Assembly (NCBI GenBank): GCA_905236115.1
Contig: CAJOOL010000038.1
Location: 1-6,717 of the forward strand
Direction: 5' to 3'
Length of the DNA stretch: 6,717 bases
Origin: an uncultured Endomicrobiia bacterium
GTDB lineage: Bacteria; Elusimicrobiota; Endomicrobiia; Endomicrobiales; Endomicrobiaceae
The notes below the pieces were generated by a model. The model was given only the letters and a program-made list of their open reading frames with translations. It ran no database searches and was not told where the DNA came from. The stretch's first letter is position 1, and each line of letters starts with the position of its first letter. This document shows positions 1-6,705 of this stretch, in pieces. Position numbers and translations under genes: made by a program.

Positions 1-4
1 CGCG

Positions 5-109
5 ATAAATTGCCCGGTATCCCTGCGAAGTTCCGCCTCTTTATAGGCAAAATCTGCTTCGGGCTTTGCTCATTCATAATTAATCAGTGTTTCCTAAAGG
101 GCAATTTAT
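5..109. repeat. ~105-bp segment bounded by an 11-bp perfect inverted repeat
   Basis: ATAAATTGCCC at 5-15 is the exact reverse complement of GGGCAATTTAT at 99-109. Smaller complementary pairs lie inside: GCCCG 12-16 with CGGGC 60-64, GAAG 26-29 with CTTC 57-60, and GCCT 35-38 with AGGC 45-48. The segment could therefore fold as one branched hairpin. The interior is clearly richer in G and C than the flanking DNA. No gene is convincing here. A + frame is open from the window edge to a TAA at 109-111, and a minus frame is open for about 25 codons, but neither has a start or a recognisable product. It could be a small non-autonomous mobile or palindromic repeat, or the 3' end of an upstream transcript. 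There is no T-run that would make it a standard terminator. Confidence 0.5.
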
Positions 110-129
110 AATTTACAATTTATAATTTA
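102..129. repeat. 14-bp tandem repeat, two perfect copies
   Basis: CAATTTATAATTTA occurs at 102-115 and again at 116-129, followed by degenerate TAAT/TATAAT copies to about 145. The array overlaps the right arm of the 11-bp inverted repeat and supplies the -35 region of the promoter for the gene at 198. Unit number in such an array could vary between strains, but that is inference. Confidence 0.7.
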
Positions 130-140
130 TAATGTATAAT
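112..140 (+). promoter_or_regulatory. Predicted sigma70-type promoter for the 198-3598 operon
   Basis: TTTACA at 112-117 (5 of 6 to TTGACA) is separated by exactly 17 nt from TATAAT at 135-140. Transcription would start near 147, leaving a leader of about 50 nt that ends in a GAGG ribosome-binding site at 187-190. The surrounding DNA is very AT-rich, so chance -10 boxes are common. The correct 17-nt spacing and position make this one credible. Confidence 0.5.
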
Positions 141-197
141 TAATGTATATATGTATTTTATAAATCGGTTAAAAATAAAATTTTTTGAGGAAAATTT

Positions 198-2066
198 ATG
201 AAAAAAATTTTTATTGCAGTTTTTCTGGTTTTAACGGGTTTAACCTCTGCGGCAAATTCTTATGCGGAAAATAAAATTTTTCTTGGCGGCAGAGTAACAT
301 CTCTGGGCAAAGGCGTGGAAGGTATTGAAGTAAACGTAAACGGAACAAATTACAAAACTAATTCCGACGGTTATTATAAAACTGTACCGGCAGATACCGA
401 CAGCACATATATAATAAAAATAAATGATAAAAGATTTCATTCCGTTCCCGAGTTTATAAGAGAAGAAAATATTACCGAAAGCAAAAATAATCTTGATTTT
501 ACGGTTTCCGGCGAAGTAAGCGGAAAAGTTACTTTCCGGGGAAGACCTTTGGCAAACGCAGAGATAAAAATAAATGACAGAAAACAAAAATACATTACCG
601 ATATTGACGGAAATTACAAAATATTCAACGTAGGCTTAAATAAAGAATATATAGTATCGGCAGCAATCAAAGGATATTCTTTTGAACCCAAACAGGTAAC
701 ATTGACAACAGCTGTTCCGGAAGAAGAAATCAATACGGTAGTAATTACCGAAATCAACGAGCAAAATCAAAAAAATTCAAAAACAAAAAATATGAAAAAC
801 AGTGAGCAGGAAACAACTGCGGAAGAAAAACTGGTTCCCGAAAATGTTTTGAATTTTAAAGCAGATGTTCAAAAATGCAGCGTAACGATTATGGTAAAAC
901 AAGGTCTTGAACCGCTGGCAAATGCCGATATTACAATGAATAACAAATACAAATATAAAACCGATGAATACGGTGTATGCACCATAGAAAATTTAATATA
1001 CGACAGAAAATATATTTTTAAAGCGGAAAAAAATGGTATTACCTTTATAAAAAGAATTCAAAAAATAGAAAGACTTTTAAGCGATGAAACGATAACGTTT
1101 GATGCTTATCTTAACATTTCAGGCAGAGTAACGTTAAACAATGAGGCTTTTCCAAATGCAATAATAGAGTGTGGCGGCAGAATGGCAAAAACGGATAAAG
1201 ACGGAAAATATTCTTTTGACAATTTGGAACCGAACGAACAGTATACAATAAAAGCCGTAAGCAGTTTTTTTGATTTTTATCCTGCCGGAATCGTGATAGA
1301 TAATTTAATCAATTCTCAAAAAGATAAAAATTTTATGGTAAAACCATCCCCTGAAGAAACGGATGCACTTTTCAACAAGGAAAAGAAAATAGCCGTCCAA
1401 AAAGAAAAAAATGCAAAAATTGCCGCACAGAAAAAAGAAGCTGCAAAAATTGAAAAAGAAGAAAAAGCAAAATTAAAAGAAGCGGTGGAAAAGATAAAAA
1501 AATCTGAAAAAGAAGAAGATTTAAAAATAAAAAATGAACTTATTGAAGAAGATATCAGAGTAAAAGAACTGGAACTTATTGAGAAAAAAGAAGAAAATGA
1601 ATTTTTACAGCAGCAAAGTACGGCAGCTCTAAGACAGAATATAAACGCATTAAACAAAGTGTCAGAAAAAAACGAAGATACTTCGGAAATTCAAACTGAA
1701 CAGGAAAATAAAATAAAAAATGAAAACAGCGAAGATAATTTATCTATAGAGGGGAGAGTTTTAAAAAACAAAAACGGTGTTGAGGGTGTACAGATATTAT
1801 TGTTAATGCAGACAGAAACGAAAAAATTTGTTACCGACAAAAACGGCTTTTTTACAATAACGGATTTGGAAAAGAACAAAAATTATTTGATAACCGTTAT
1901 GAACGATAAAAAAACGCAGAATTTATCGCCGAAATCAAGAGTTTATAAAAATTTAACAAAGAGCCTTATCAATCAGAATTTTTATATAGTTGAAAATTTT
2001 TCAGGCGGAAAATATTCTGCCGTAAAATATTTTTCCGACAAAAATAAAAAAAATGAAGAAAAATAA
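198..2066 (+). CDS. Secreted protein with five carboxypeptidase-regulatory-like beta-sandwich repeats and a coiled coil
   Basis: This 622-residue protein starts with a Sec signal peptide (K2-K3, hydrophobic stretch 4-19, likely cleavage after S-Y-A23). No Cys follows the cleavage site, so it is not a lipoprotein. Five small domains share the pattern G-x-V...N-A-x-I...T-D-x-D/N-G-x-Y/F...Y-x-I typical of carboxypeptidase-regulatory-like (prealbumin-fold) repeats. Their turn motifs are at T54-G58, T134-G138, T255-G259, T332-G336 and T546-G550. A Lys/Glu/Ala-rich segment at about 386-500, probably a long coiled coil, separates domains 4 and 5. A polar linker at about 187-218 separates domains 2 and 3. 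No barrel, LPxTG or transmembrane anchor is visible, so it is probably periplasmic or exported. The start is supported by GAGG at 187-190, 7 nt upstream. The stop lies 3 nt before aroB, so the two are probably co-transcribed. Such repeats are usually structural or adhesive; the actual role is unknown. Confidence 0.85.
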   Translation: MKKIFIAVFLVLTGLTSAANSYAENKIFLGGRVTSLGKGVEGIEVNVNGTNYKTNSDGYYKTVPADTDSTYIIKINDKRFHSVPEFIREENITESKNNLDFTVSGEVSGKVTFRGRPLANAEIKINDRKQKYITDIDGNYKIFNVGLNKEYIVSAAIKGYSFEPKQVTLTTAVPEEEINTVVITEINEQNQKNSKTKNMKNSEQETTAEEKLVPENVLNFKADVQKCSVTIMVKQGLEPLANADITMNNKYKYKTDEYGVCTIENLIYDRKYIFKAEKNGITFIKRIQKIERLLSDETITFDAYLNISGRVTLNNEAFPNAIIECGGRMAKTDKDGKYSFDNLEPNEQYTIKAVSSFFDFYPAGIVIDNLINSQKDKNFMVKPSPEETDALFNKEKKIAVQKEKNAKIAAQKKEAAKIEKEEKAKLKEAVEKIKKSEKEEDLKIKNELIEEDIRVKELELIEKKEENEFLQQQSTAALRQNINALNKVSEKNEDTSEIQTEQENKIKNENSEDNLSIEGRVLKNKNGVEGVQILLLMQTETKKFVTDKNGFFTITDLEKNKNYLITVMNDKKTQNLSPKSRVYKNLTKSLINQNFYIVENFSGGKYSAVKYFSDKNKKNEEK

Positions 2067-2069
2067 AAT

Positions 2070-3155
2070 ATGAAACAAATAAACGTAAAATTAAAAAATA
2101 ATCCTTATCCTATAATTTTTTCAAACAATGAAAATGAATTTATTAATATGTTTAATAAATTCGTTCCTCATAAAAAAGTGCTGTTTGTTTCCGACAGCAA
2201 TGTGGCAAAAATTTATCTGAAAAAATTAGAGAATATTTTAAAAAAAGAAAAATTTCTCGTTTATTCTTATGTTTTTAAAGCTGGCGAAGAATCCAAAAAT
2301 CTTAATACTTTAAAAGACATTTACGATTATGCATTAAAAGCTGGAGTTGACAGGAAGTTTACAGTTGCGGCTTTGGGTGGCGGAGTTGTGGGAGACACTG
2401 CGGGTTTTTTTGCCGCTACATATATGAGAGGGCTAAAACTTATTCAAATTTCCACTTCGCTTCTTGCTATGGTTGACTCTTCAGTTGGCGGTAAGACGGG
2501 AGTTAACATAGAGGGAGGGAAAAATATCGTCGGAGCATTTTATCAGCCGAAATTTGTTTATATAAATACCGATTTTTTAAAAACTTTGGATTTGCAGAAT
2601 TTAAAAAACGGTATGGGCGAAATAATAAAATATGCCGTTACTTTCAGCAGAAAATTTTATGATAAACTTAATAAAATATTTGATAATTCCGTTATTACAC
2701 AGAAAGATTTTGACGAAATAGTTTATCAATGCTGTAAATTTAAAGCTGCGGTAGTTGAAGAAGACGAAAAAGAAGTTTCAGGCGTAAGGGAACTTTTAAA
2801 CTTCGGTCATACTTTTGCCCACGCATTGGAAACCGTTACGGAATATAAAAAATATTTTCACGGTGAAGCCGTAGCAATAGGAATGTTATTTGCTGCGGAT
2901 TTAGCCGTAAATGCAAAATTTTGCTCCGAAACGACAAAAGAAGAAATATATAAAATCATTATCAATGCGGGACTTTATGAAAAACCAAATATAAAAGTTT
3001 CCCCGCAAAAGATATTAGACCTTATGAAAAAAGACAAAAAATCCGTATCGCAAAATATTCGTTTTGTTCTGCCGAAAGAAATCGGCAAGGCGAAATTCGG
3101 CGAGGAAGTAAAAGATTTGATTGTCTTAAAAACCATAAAGGAATTTTTAAAATGA
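2070..3155 (+). CDS. aroB: 3-dehydroquinate synthase
   Basis: AroB converts DAHP to 3-dehydroquinate in the cytoplasm, the second step of the shikimate pathway to aromatic amino acids, using bound NAD+ and a divalent metal. The 361 residues are normal length. The nucleotide-binding G-G-G-V-V-G-D is at 103-109. The core D-S-S-V-G-G-K-T-G is at 136-144, with D136 and K142 at the positions of known active-site residues. The expected metal ligands are E184 (in G-M-G-E-I-I-K), H247 (N-F-G-H-T-F-A-H) and H264 (H-G-E-A). K187 and H251 also match conserved positions. The family fold appears complete, so the enzyme should be active. The start lies 3 nt after the preceding stop with only a weak A/G-rich ribosome site, which suggests translational coupling. 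The stop overlaps the start of aroQ in an ATGA. Confidence 0.97.
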   Translation: MKQINVKLKNNPYPIIFSNNENEFINMFNKFVPHKKVLFVSDSNVAKIYLKKLENILKKEKFLVYSYVFKAGEESKNLNTLKDIYDYALKAGVDRKFTVAALGGGVVGDTAGFFAATYMRGLKLIQISTSLLAMVDSSVGGKTGVNIEGGKNIVGAFYQPKFVYINTDFLKTLDLQNLKNGMGEIIKYAVTFSRKFYDKLNKIFDNSVITQKDFDEIVYQCCKFKAAVVEEDEKEVSGVRELLNFGHTFAHALETVTEYKKYFHGEAVAIGMLFAADLAVNAKFCSETTKEEIYKIIINAGLYEKPNIKVSPQKILDLMKKDKKSVSQNIRFVLPKEIGKAKFGEEVKDLIVLKTIKEFLK

Positions 3156-3598
3156 AAAAAATTTTAGTTATAAACGGACCAAATTTAAATATGCTGGGCG
3201 TAAGAGAACCTGAAATTTACGGTAAAACTACGCTGAAAGACATAGAAAACATGATTAAGAACGCAGCGGAAAAATACGGCGTTCTAACGGAATTTTTTCA
3301 GTCCAATCACGAGGGTGATATTGTAGATAAAATATGTTCCTGTTTTGAAAATAAAGTTGATGCAATTATCATTAATCCCGCTGCTTATACGCATACTTCG
3401 GTTGCAATAAGAGATGCTCTTTCCGCAGTAAAAATTCCTGCAATTGAGGTTCACATTTCAAATATTCATTTAAGGGAAGAATTCCGTCACAAATCTTTAA
3501 CTGCTCCGGCATGCGTCGGGCAGATTTGCGGACTCGGTATTTACGGCTACATAGCCGCACTGGAATATTTCTGCAAAAACAAAGAAATTTCCAAATAG
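3152..3598 (+). CDS. aroQ: Type II 3-dehydroquinate dehydratase
   Basis: AroQ removes water from 3-dehydroquinate to give 3-dehydroshikimate, the next step after AroB. This is the small type II enzyme, normally a dodecamer and unrelated to type I AroD. The 148 residues match the family's usual length of about 140-150. N-G-P-N-L-N-M-L-G is at 8-16. The flexible catalytic loop carries R18 and Y23, the expected catalytic arginine and tyrosine. Also present are N75-P-A-A-Y-T-H-T-S, the histidine motif E99-V-H101-I-S-N104, and R112. All key residues are there. The ATG overlaps the aroB stop by 4 nt (ATGA), and AAGG at 3138-3141 lies 10 nt upstream, so translation is coupled to aroB. No clear intrinsic terminator follows. 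Confidence 0.97.
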   Translation: MKKILVINGPNLNMLGVREPEIYGKTTLKDIENMIKNAAEKYGVLTEFFQSNHEGDIVDKICSCFENKVDAIIINPAAYTHTSVAIRDALSAVKIPAIEVHISNIHLREEFRHKSLTAPACVGQICGLGIYGYIAALEYFCKNKEISK

Positions 3599-3638
3599 AA
3601 AGTCACTTCACTTTTCACAAAAATTCTACATCTTTTCT

Positions 3639-3667
3639 TTGATTTTTATGTTTATAAATTGTATTCT
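3639..3667 (+). promoter_or_regulatory. Weak candidate promoter for the autotransporter pseudogene
   Basis: TTGATT at 3639-3644, a 17-nt gap and TATTCT at 3662-3667 form a 4-of-6 plus 4-of-6 match with ideal spacing. The 132-nt gap between aroQ and the pseudogene contains nothing else recognisable. Because no terminator follows aroQ, readthrough from the operon is an alternative source of transcript. Confidence 0.25.
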
Positions 3668-3730
3668 ATCAAAATTTAAGGAAACACATTGTCGGCGTTT
3701 TTATATTTTTTATTTTAGGAAATGGTTTGT

Positions 3731-5781
3731 ATGTTCAGACGTAGGTTGTTGACAGTATGGGCGGTAATATTGTGCTTAGGGGTTCTTGTCGGTGCGGGAT
3801 ACGGACAGACACTTAAAGAAGCGGTTAATGCAAGCGAACCTGAAGTGAGAACTTTTTCGCTTACGGGTAACGAAACGGTAACGGATTTGATATTATTGCT
3901 ACACCGGATGAAGAAACCAAAATTTCCGGAATATCTTTGGAAAACCAAACCTTAAACATTGAGGGAGTAAGAAACATTTCCGGGTTTAATGAAGCAAGTT
4001 ATACTGCCGGAGGAATAATAACAAGCAGTGCTTCCGCAGTAAATATCGGAAACGATACAACTTTAGATTTTAAATACGGAAATTCAATACGTAACACATA
4101 TAATTCGCAATTGACAATCGGTGAAAATGTTTCTTTTACTTCCTACGAACATCAAATGGGAACACTTATGGCTTTATTTACAACGATGCAACATCAACTG
4201 CCACAATAAAAGCAAATACAAAATTTGTAAAAGGTAATTGCGTATGGTTTTGGTGCCGGGGTGTATAATGCAGGAGAAATGAGCTTAACTAAAGTTGTTT
4301 TTTCAAGTAATACGGCAGAACACGGTGGTGCAGCAATATACAACAGAGGTAAAATGGTAGTAGACGGCGGTGTTTTTGAATATAATAAAAATGGAGGCGG
4401 TGCTCAAGGAGCTGCAATACAAAATAATGGAGAAATGTATCTAAAAGGTGACTTACTTTTTTATAAAAATAAAGAAAGACATTATGGCGGAGCAATATAC
4501 AATTCAAACAAACTTATAATAGATGATAATGCTAAATTTATATAAAATTCCATTGATTTTTTGGATATAAGCATTGGCGGAGCCGTTTATGAAGCGTAAC
4601 GGTTTACGGAGGAACTCTTCAGATAGGACAAAACGGAACTTTGTTCGGCGGAAATATGACTGTAAATAATGCGGTAATTGATATGGCAAATAACATAATA
4701 CAGGAACATAATTTCAACGGTTTAAAAATAAATGATAAATTAAATATTGTTGCCGATGCCGACCTGCAAAATAAAACAATGGATAAATTCTCTGCGGAAA
4801 GTTTTGACGGTGCAGGAAAGATAAACTTAAAAGCCGTAAATATTTTAACCGATATTGATAATTCCGAAGAGTCCGTTGAAACGGAGTTTGTAACTTCCGA
4901 CAATTTAAAAGATAAAGTATCTTCCGTAAATTCCGCAGCATCAAAGTTATACAAATATAATGTAAATTATAATTCCAATTCCGGAAATATAACTTTCACC
5001 AAAGCGGGCGGTAATTCTTCCATAATGGCAGGTGCCGTTGCAGGTTCCGTCGGCGGTGCATTGACACAGGCAAACGTTTTAACACAGGCATTTACCACTA
5101 TTGGATGTTCAGTCCGTTCAGATAAAACAGGCAAAAGCAAAACCGGTTCTGTATGCTTCCGCATCGGACAGAATTTTTGAAAATTCCAATCTTTATAACG
5201 GGTTCTGGATAAGACCGTATATGGTTAATGAAACCATAAAACTCAGCAACAATGATGTGGACAATAAAGTGTTCGGAACGTTGGCAGGTATTGACACGGC
5301 GGTAAACGACAACAGCATGATATCTTTATATTTAGGTTATGCGGGAAGCGAACAGAAATATGACAATACGAAAATCAATCAAAACGGTTATTTACTGGGT
5401 GTATCGTATATGTGGATGAAAGAAAAATATTATTTGGGTTTAACCGGAAATTTCTGTTTCAGCAATTCTACCTCCGAAAATGATTTCGGTAAAGATGAAT
5501 TCGGTATGAATATGTATAGCGTAGGTGCAAGAGCAGGATATAATTTAAATCTTTCTCAAAATTGGACATTGGAACCTAATGTTACTTTAATATACGGTTT
5601 GATAAACAACCGCGATTACGAAACTTCATAAGGTGCTAAAATTGACGGCTATGTTGAATACGGTATCGGCTGCAACAAAGATTTTGTTGACAGTGCATGG
5701 AGCTGTTATTTGCAGATTGCAGGAAGAAGCGGCGGCAGCAACGGCTTTACCGGAAACTTAGGCGTTAAGTATTCTTTCTAA
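3731..5781 (+). pseudogene. Decayed Pmp-like autotransporter (beta-helix passenger plus outer-membrane barrel)
   Basis: Five consecutive reading-frame pieces join into one protein. An Arg-rich signal peptide (M-F-R-R-R, hydrophobic core, then G-Y-G-Q) is followed by a passenger with G-G-A-I-Y-N-type repeats near 4170, 4255, 4324, 4408, 4486 and 4576, a spacing of 23-30 codons as in right-handed beta-helices. An Ala/Gly-rich linker follows (about 5025-5100), then an autotransporter barrel from about 5200, starting with G-F-W-I-R-P-Y and ending Y-S-F, the terminal Phe usual for barrel insertion. The breaks are: one base lost near 3886 (T run), one lost near 4158-4160 (G run), one gained near 4238 (T), AAA-like codon to TAA at 4543, one base lost near 4592 (A), one gained near 5101 (T), and probably CAA to TAA at 5629. 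Start 3731 is preferred over 3722 because AGGA at 3717-3720 sits 10 nt before it and only 1 nt before 3722. The pathway genes upstream are intact, which argues against poor sequence quality. No full-length product can be made. Confidence 0.85.
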
Positions 5782-5784
5782 AAT

Positions 5785-5851
5785 TTATTAAAAAATAAAA
5801 AACAAAAGAGGCAGGCTCGTTAAATTATTTTAAATTTTCATGTCTGCCTCT
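5785..5851 (-). terminator. Intrinsic terminator of the XRE regulator gene
   Basis: AGAGGCAG at 5807-5814 and CTGCCTCT at 5844-5851 are perfect 8-bp complements around a 29-nt AT-rich loop, which has an inner AAATT/AATTT pair at 5822-5826 and 5833-5837. Read on the minus strand, the hairpin is followed by a long T-rich tract (5806 down to about 5787), a classic rho-independent signal. Its first arm lies inside the last codons of the regulator gene. On the + strand the stem is followed by AAAATTTT, so termination of the pseudogene transcript here is less likely. Confidence 0.75.
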
Positions 5852-6213
5852 AAAATTTTATCTGATAATATTCTGCGTTTTTTGTATTTCAATTCCAAAT
5901 TTTCTTTTTCCAGTTCCAAATTTTTATTTTTCAAATCCAGAATTTCATTTTTTAACTTCAATATTTCAATATCTTTTTCGTCAAAATTATTTTTATTTTC
6001 TTTCCCGTTTTCAATAAAATATTCCACGGAAACATCCAGCACGTTTGCAATTTTTTTTAGAGAAGTAAGCGACGGGTTTCTGTCGCCGATAATCCAACGG
6101 CTGATTAAAGGCCTGTTAATGCCTGTCATATCGGCTAATTTTTGCTGTGTAAGTTTTTTTTCAAACATTATTTTACGGAGCTGCTCGGCAAAAAAACTTC
6201 TTTTAACTTCCAT
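5830..6213 (-). CDS. XRE-family helix-turn-helix regulator with C-terminal leucine zipper
   Basis: This 127-residue cytoplasmic DNA-binding protein has a Cro/CI-type helix-turn-helix domain at about 8-67. Typical positions are seen in L12-R13, T22-Q23-Q24-K25-L26-A27, the recognition helix I32-N33-R34-P35-L36-I37-S38-R39-W40, the G43-x3-P47-S48 turn and L52-x2-I55-A56. A charged helix at about 80-114 has leucines exactly seven apart (L87, L94, L101, L108), with I84, I91, N98 and N105 at the alternating core positions, a leucine zipper likely to drive dimerisation. The frame is open up to 6294, but the ATG at 6213 is chosen: GAGGA lies 4 nt upstream of it, the helix-turn-helix starts right after it, and the upstream extension would run through the promoter and operator. 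The gene converges on the pseudogene and faces away from the + promoter at 6239. The palindrome at 6275-6297 is its likely operator, implying autoregulation and control of something downstream. The target is unknown. Confidence 0.85.
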   Translation of the reverse strand: MEVKRSFFAEQLRKIMFEKKLTQQKLADMTGINRPLISRWIIGDRNPSLTSLKKIANVLDVSVEYFIENGKENKNNFDEKDIEILKLKNEILDLKNKNLELEKENLELKYKKRRILSDKILEADMKI

Positions 6214-6238
6214 AAAGTCCTCTTTAGGAAAAAAACTC

Positions 6239-6267
6239 TTGACAAAAAAAACAAAAACAATTATAAT
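6239..6267 (+). promoter_or_regulatory. Full-consensus sigma70 promoter pointing away from the regulator
   Basis: TTGACA at 6239-6244 and TATAAT at 6262-6267 match the consensus at all 12 positions with exactly 17 nt between them. Transcription would start near 6274, at the left edge of the 23-bp palindrome, so a bound repressor would block it. Such a strong promoter normally needs repression. What it transcribes is unclear, because no convincing gene lies to the right in this window. Confidence 0.8.
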
Positions 6268-6285
6268 ATTCACATAAGTGAACAA
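6260..6285 (-). promoter_or_regulatory. Possible divergent promoter of the XRE gene
   Basis: On the minus strand TATAAT occurs at 6265-6260, overlapping the -10 box of the + promoter. It would give a leader of about 40 nt before the ATG at 6213. The best upstream match, TTGTTC at 6285-6280, is only 14 nt away, shorter than ideal, and lies inside the palindrome. If used, regulator binding would cover this -35 region and give negative autoregulation. Confidence 0.35.
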
Positions 6286-6297
6286 TTTGTTCACTTA
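6269..6297. promoter_or_regulatory. Palindromic operator, probable XRE binding site
   Basis: 6275-6297 is a perfect 23-bp palindrome: TAAGTGAACAA, a central T, then the exact complement TTGTTCACTTA. An extra half-site TTCAC at 6269-6273 faces GTGAA at 6278-6282 four nt away, so three half-sites lie in a row. The site covers roughly +1 to +23 of the + promoter and overlaps the possible minus promoter. A symmetric site between an XRE gene and a strong divergent promoter is the usual layout for a self-regulating repressor. Binding by this protein is inferred. Confidence 0.7.
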
Positions 6298-6330
6298 AAA
6301 ATACAAAAATTTAATTGTCTATAAAAAAAA

Positions 6331-6475
6331 CCAAAGCCGAGCGGGCTGTTTTGGCCAACATCGCCAAAGCATAGCACAGCTTGGGAAAAAAGATAAAAAC
6401 TTTCGGTGGATTTATCTTCTCGGCGGCAGTATACCAAAAAACGGAGTTTTTTGGTATGGCTGAGGAGCTCTTTGG
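6331..6475. repeat. ~145-bp imperfect palindromic element with nested hairpins
   Basis: CCAAAG at 6331-6336 pairs with CTTTGG at 6470-6475, and GCCGAG at 6336-6341 pairs with CTCGGC at 6419-6424. Inside are GCTGT 6345-6349 with ACAGC 6376-6380, the palindrome TTGGCCAA at 6351-6358, and AGATAAA 6391-6397 with TTTATCT 6411-6417. The long stem at 6431-6457 also lies within it. The nesting suggests a small structured repeat or an RNA. The individual outer stems are short, so the boundaries are uncertain. Confidence 0.4.
6431..6457. repeat. Perfect 12-bp stem with 3-nt loop
   Basis: ATACCAAAAAAC at 6431-6442, loop GGA, and GTTTTTTGGTAT at 6446-6457 are exact complements. It is the tightest hairpin in the window and stable in either strand's transcript. 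The T-run lies inside the stem rather than after it, so it is not a typical terminator. Confidence 0.85.
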
Positions 6476-6479
6476 AAAA

Positions 6480-6596
6480 GTCTGTCTTTCCCGAATGTTT
6501 CTGTCGGGAATCTCGCATTTGCCTTTGTTGTAAATTGCCGTTCGTCTGTCATTCCCGAAAAGTGCGAAACATTTTGTAGTCGTTAATCGGGAATCT
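6480..6596. repeat. Two copies of an ATTCCCGA...TCGGGAAT-type dispersed repeat
   Basis: Both units begin with GTCTGTC(T/A)TTCCCGAA (6480-6495 and 6544-6559, one mismatch) and end with TCGGGAATCT (6504-6513 and 6587-6596). The inverted arms are 7 bp with a 9-nt spacer in the first copy (6488-6494 with 6504-6510) and 8 bp with a 28-nt spacer in the second (6551-6558 with 6587-6594). Intergenic repeats with ATTCCC...GGGAAT ends are known from other bacteria (dRS3 in Neisseria is the best described), so this is probably one of a genome-wide family here. Confidence 0.65.
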
Positions 6597-6609
6597 ATGT
6601 TATAAAAAC

Positions 6610-6672
6610 TCCTCTTTGCCGTCAACGACAGAAAGAGGAAGCGGGGAACAGGGCAGTCGCCCTTTAGCCCCG
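6610..6672. repeat. Two adjacent GC-rich hairpins
   Basis: TCCTCTTT 6610-6617 pairs with AAAGAGGA 6632-6639 around a 14-nt loop. Directly after it, CGGGG 6642-6646 pairs with CCCCG 6668-6672, enclosing GGGC 6651-6654 with GCCC 6659-6662 on an AGTC tetraloop. They are far more GC-rich than local sequence. They may be part of the same repeat cluster or the conserved core of a structured RNA. Confidence 0.6.
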
Positions 6673-6684
6673 GATAATATACAG

Positions 6685-6705
6685 ATTTTTTGTAAAGCAA
6701 AAAAT
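6685..6705. repeat. 8-bp A/T stem-loop near the window edge
   Basis: ATTTTTTG 6685-6692 and CAAAAAAT 6698-6705 are exact complements around TAAAG. Preceded on the + strand by the GC-rich hairpin at 6642-6672, the T6 run at 6686-6691 could act as the U-tract of a terminator for a + transcript starting near 6274. The 13-nt gap from stem to T-run makes this weak. Confidence 0.35.

Noticed and set aside
1..78. Possible gene fragment on the minus strand leaving the window, about 25 open codons
   Set aside because: It is preceded by a stop, has no start codon and matches nothing I recognise; it may be repeat-derived.
1316..1657. Ser/Phe-rich open frame on the minus strand opposite the coiled coil
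   Set aside because: It is the antisense shadow of Lys/Glu codons (AAA/GAA read as TTT/TTC) in the real gene.
3679..3687. AGGAAACAC, complementary to GTGTTTCCT at 87-95, as a possible long-range repeat
   Set aside because: Nine bases is within chance for this composition, and the flanks do not continue the match convincingly.
3722..5781. Phase-variable (switchable) autotransporter rather than a pseudogene
   Set aside because: The breaks lie in runs of only two to four bases, are spread over the gene, and are accompanied by two in-frame stops, so no single slippage event could restore the frame.
5840..6277. 145-codon + strand frame opposite the regulator
   Set aside because: Its Phe/Ser-rich composition is the mirror of the Lys/Glu-rich regulator, and the minus frame has the family motifs, ribosome site and terminator.
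6214..6294. N-terminal extension of the XRE regulator (27 extra residues, hydrophobic)
   Set aside because: It would resemble a membrane segment but crosses the promoter and operator. The internal ATG at 6213 has a good GAGGA site and sits right before the helix-turn-helix domain.
6311..6700. 129-codon open frame on the minus strand
   Set aside because: It starts at TTG without a ribosome-binding site, runs through the inverted-repeat units and hairpins, and shows no recognisable domain. It is best explained as chance openness of repeat DNA.
6331..6700. tRNA, other known RNA gene or CRISPR array
   Set aside because: No cloverleaf with a T-loop signature and no regularly spaced direct repeats of constant length are visible.
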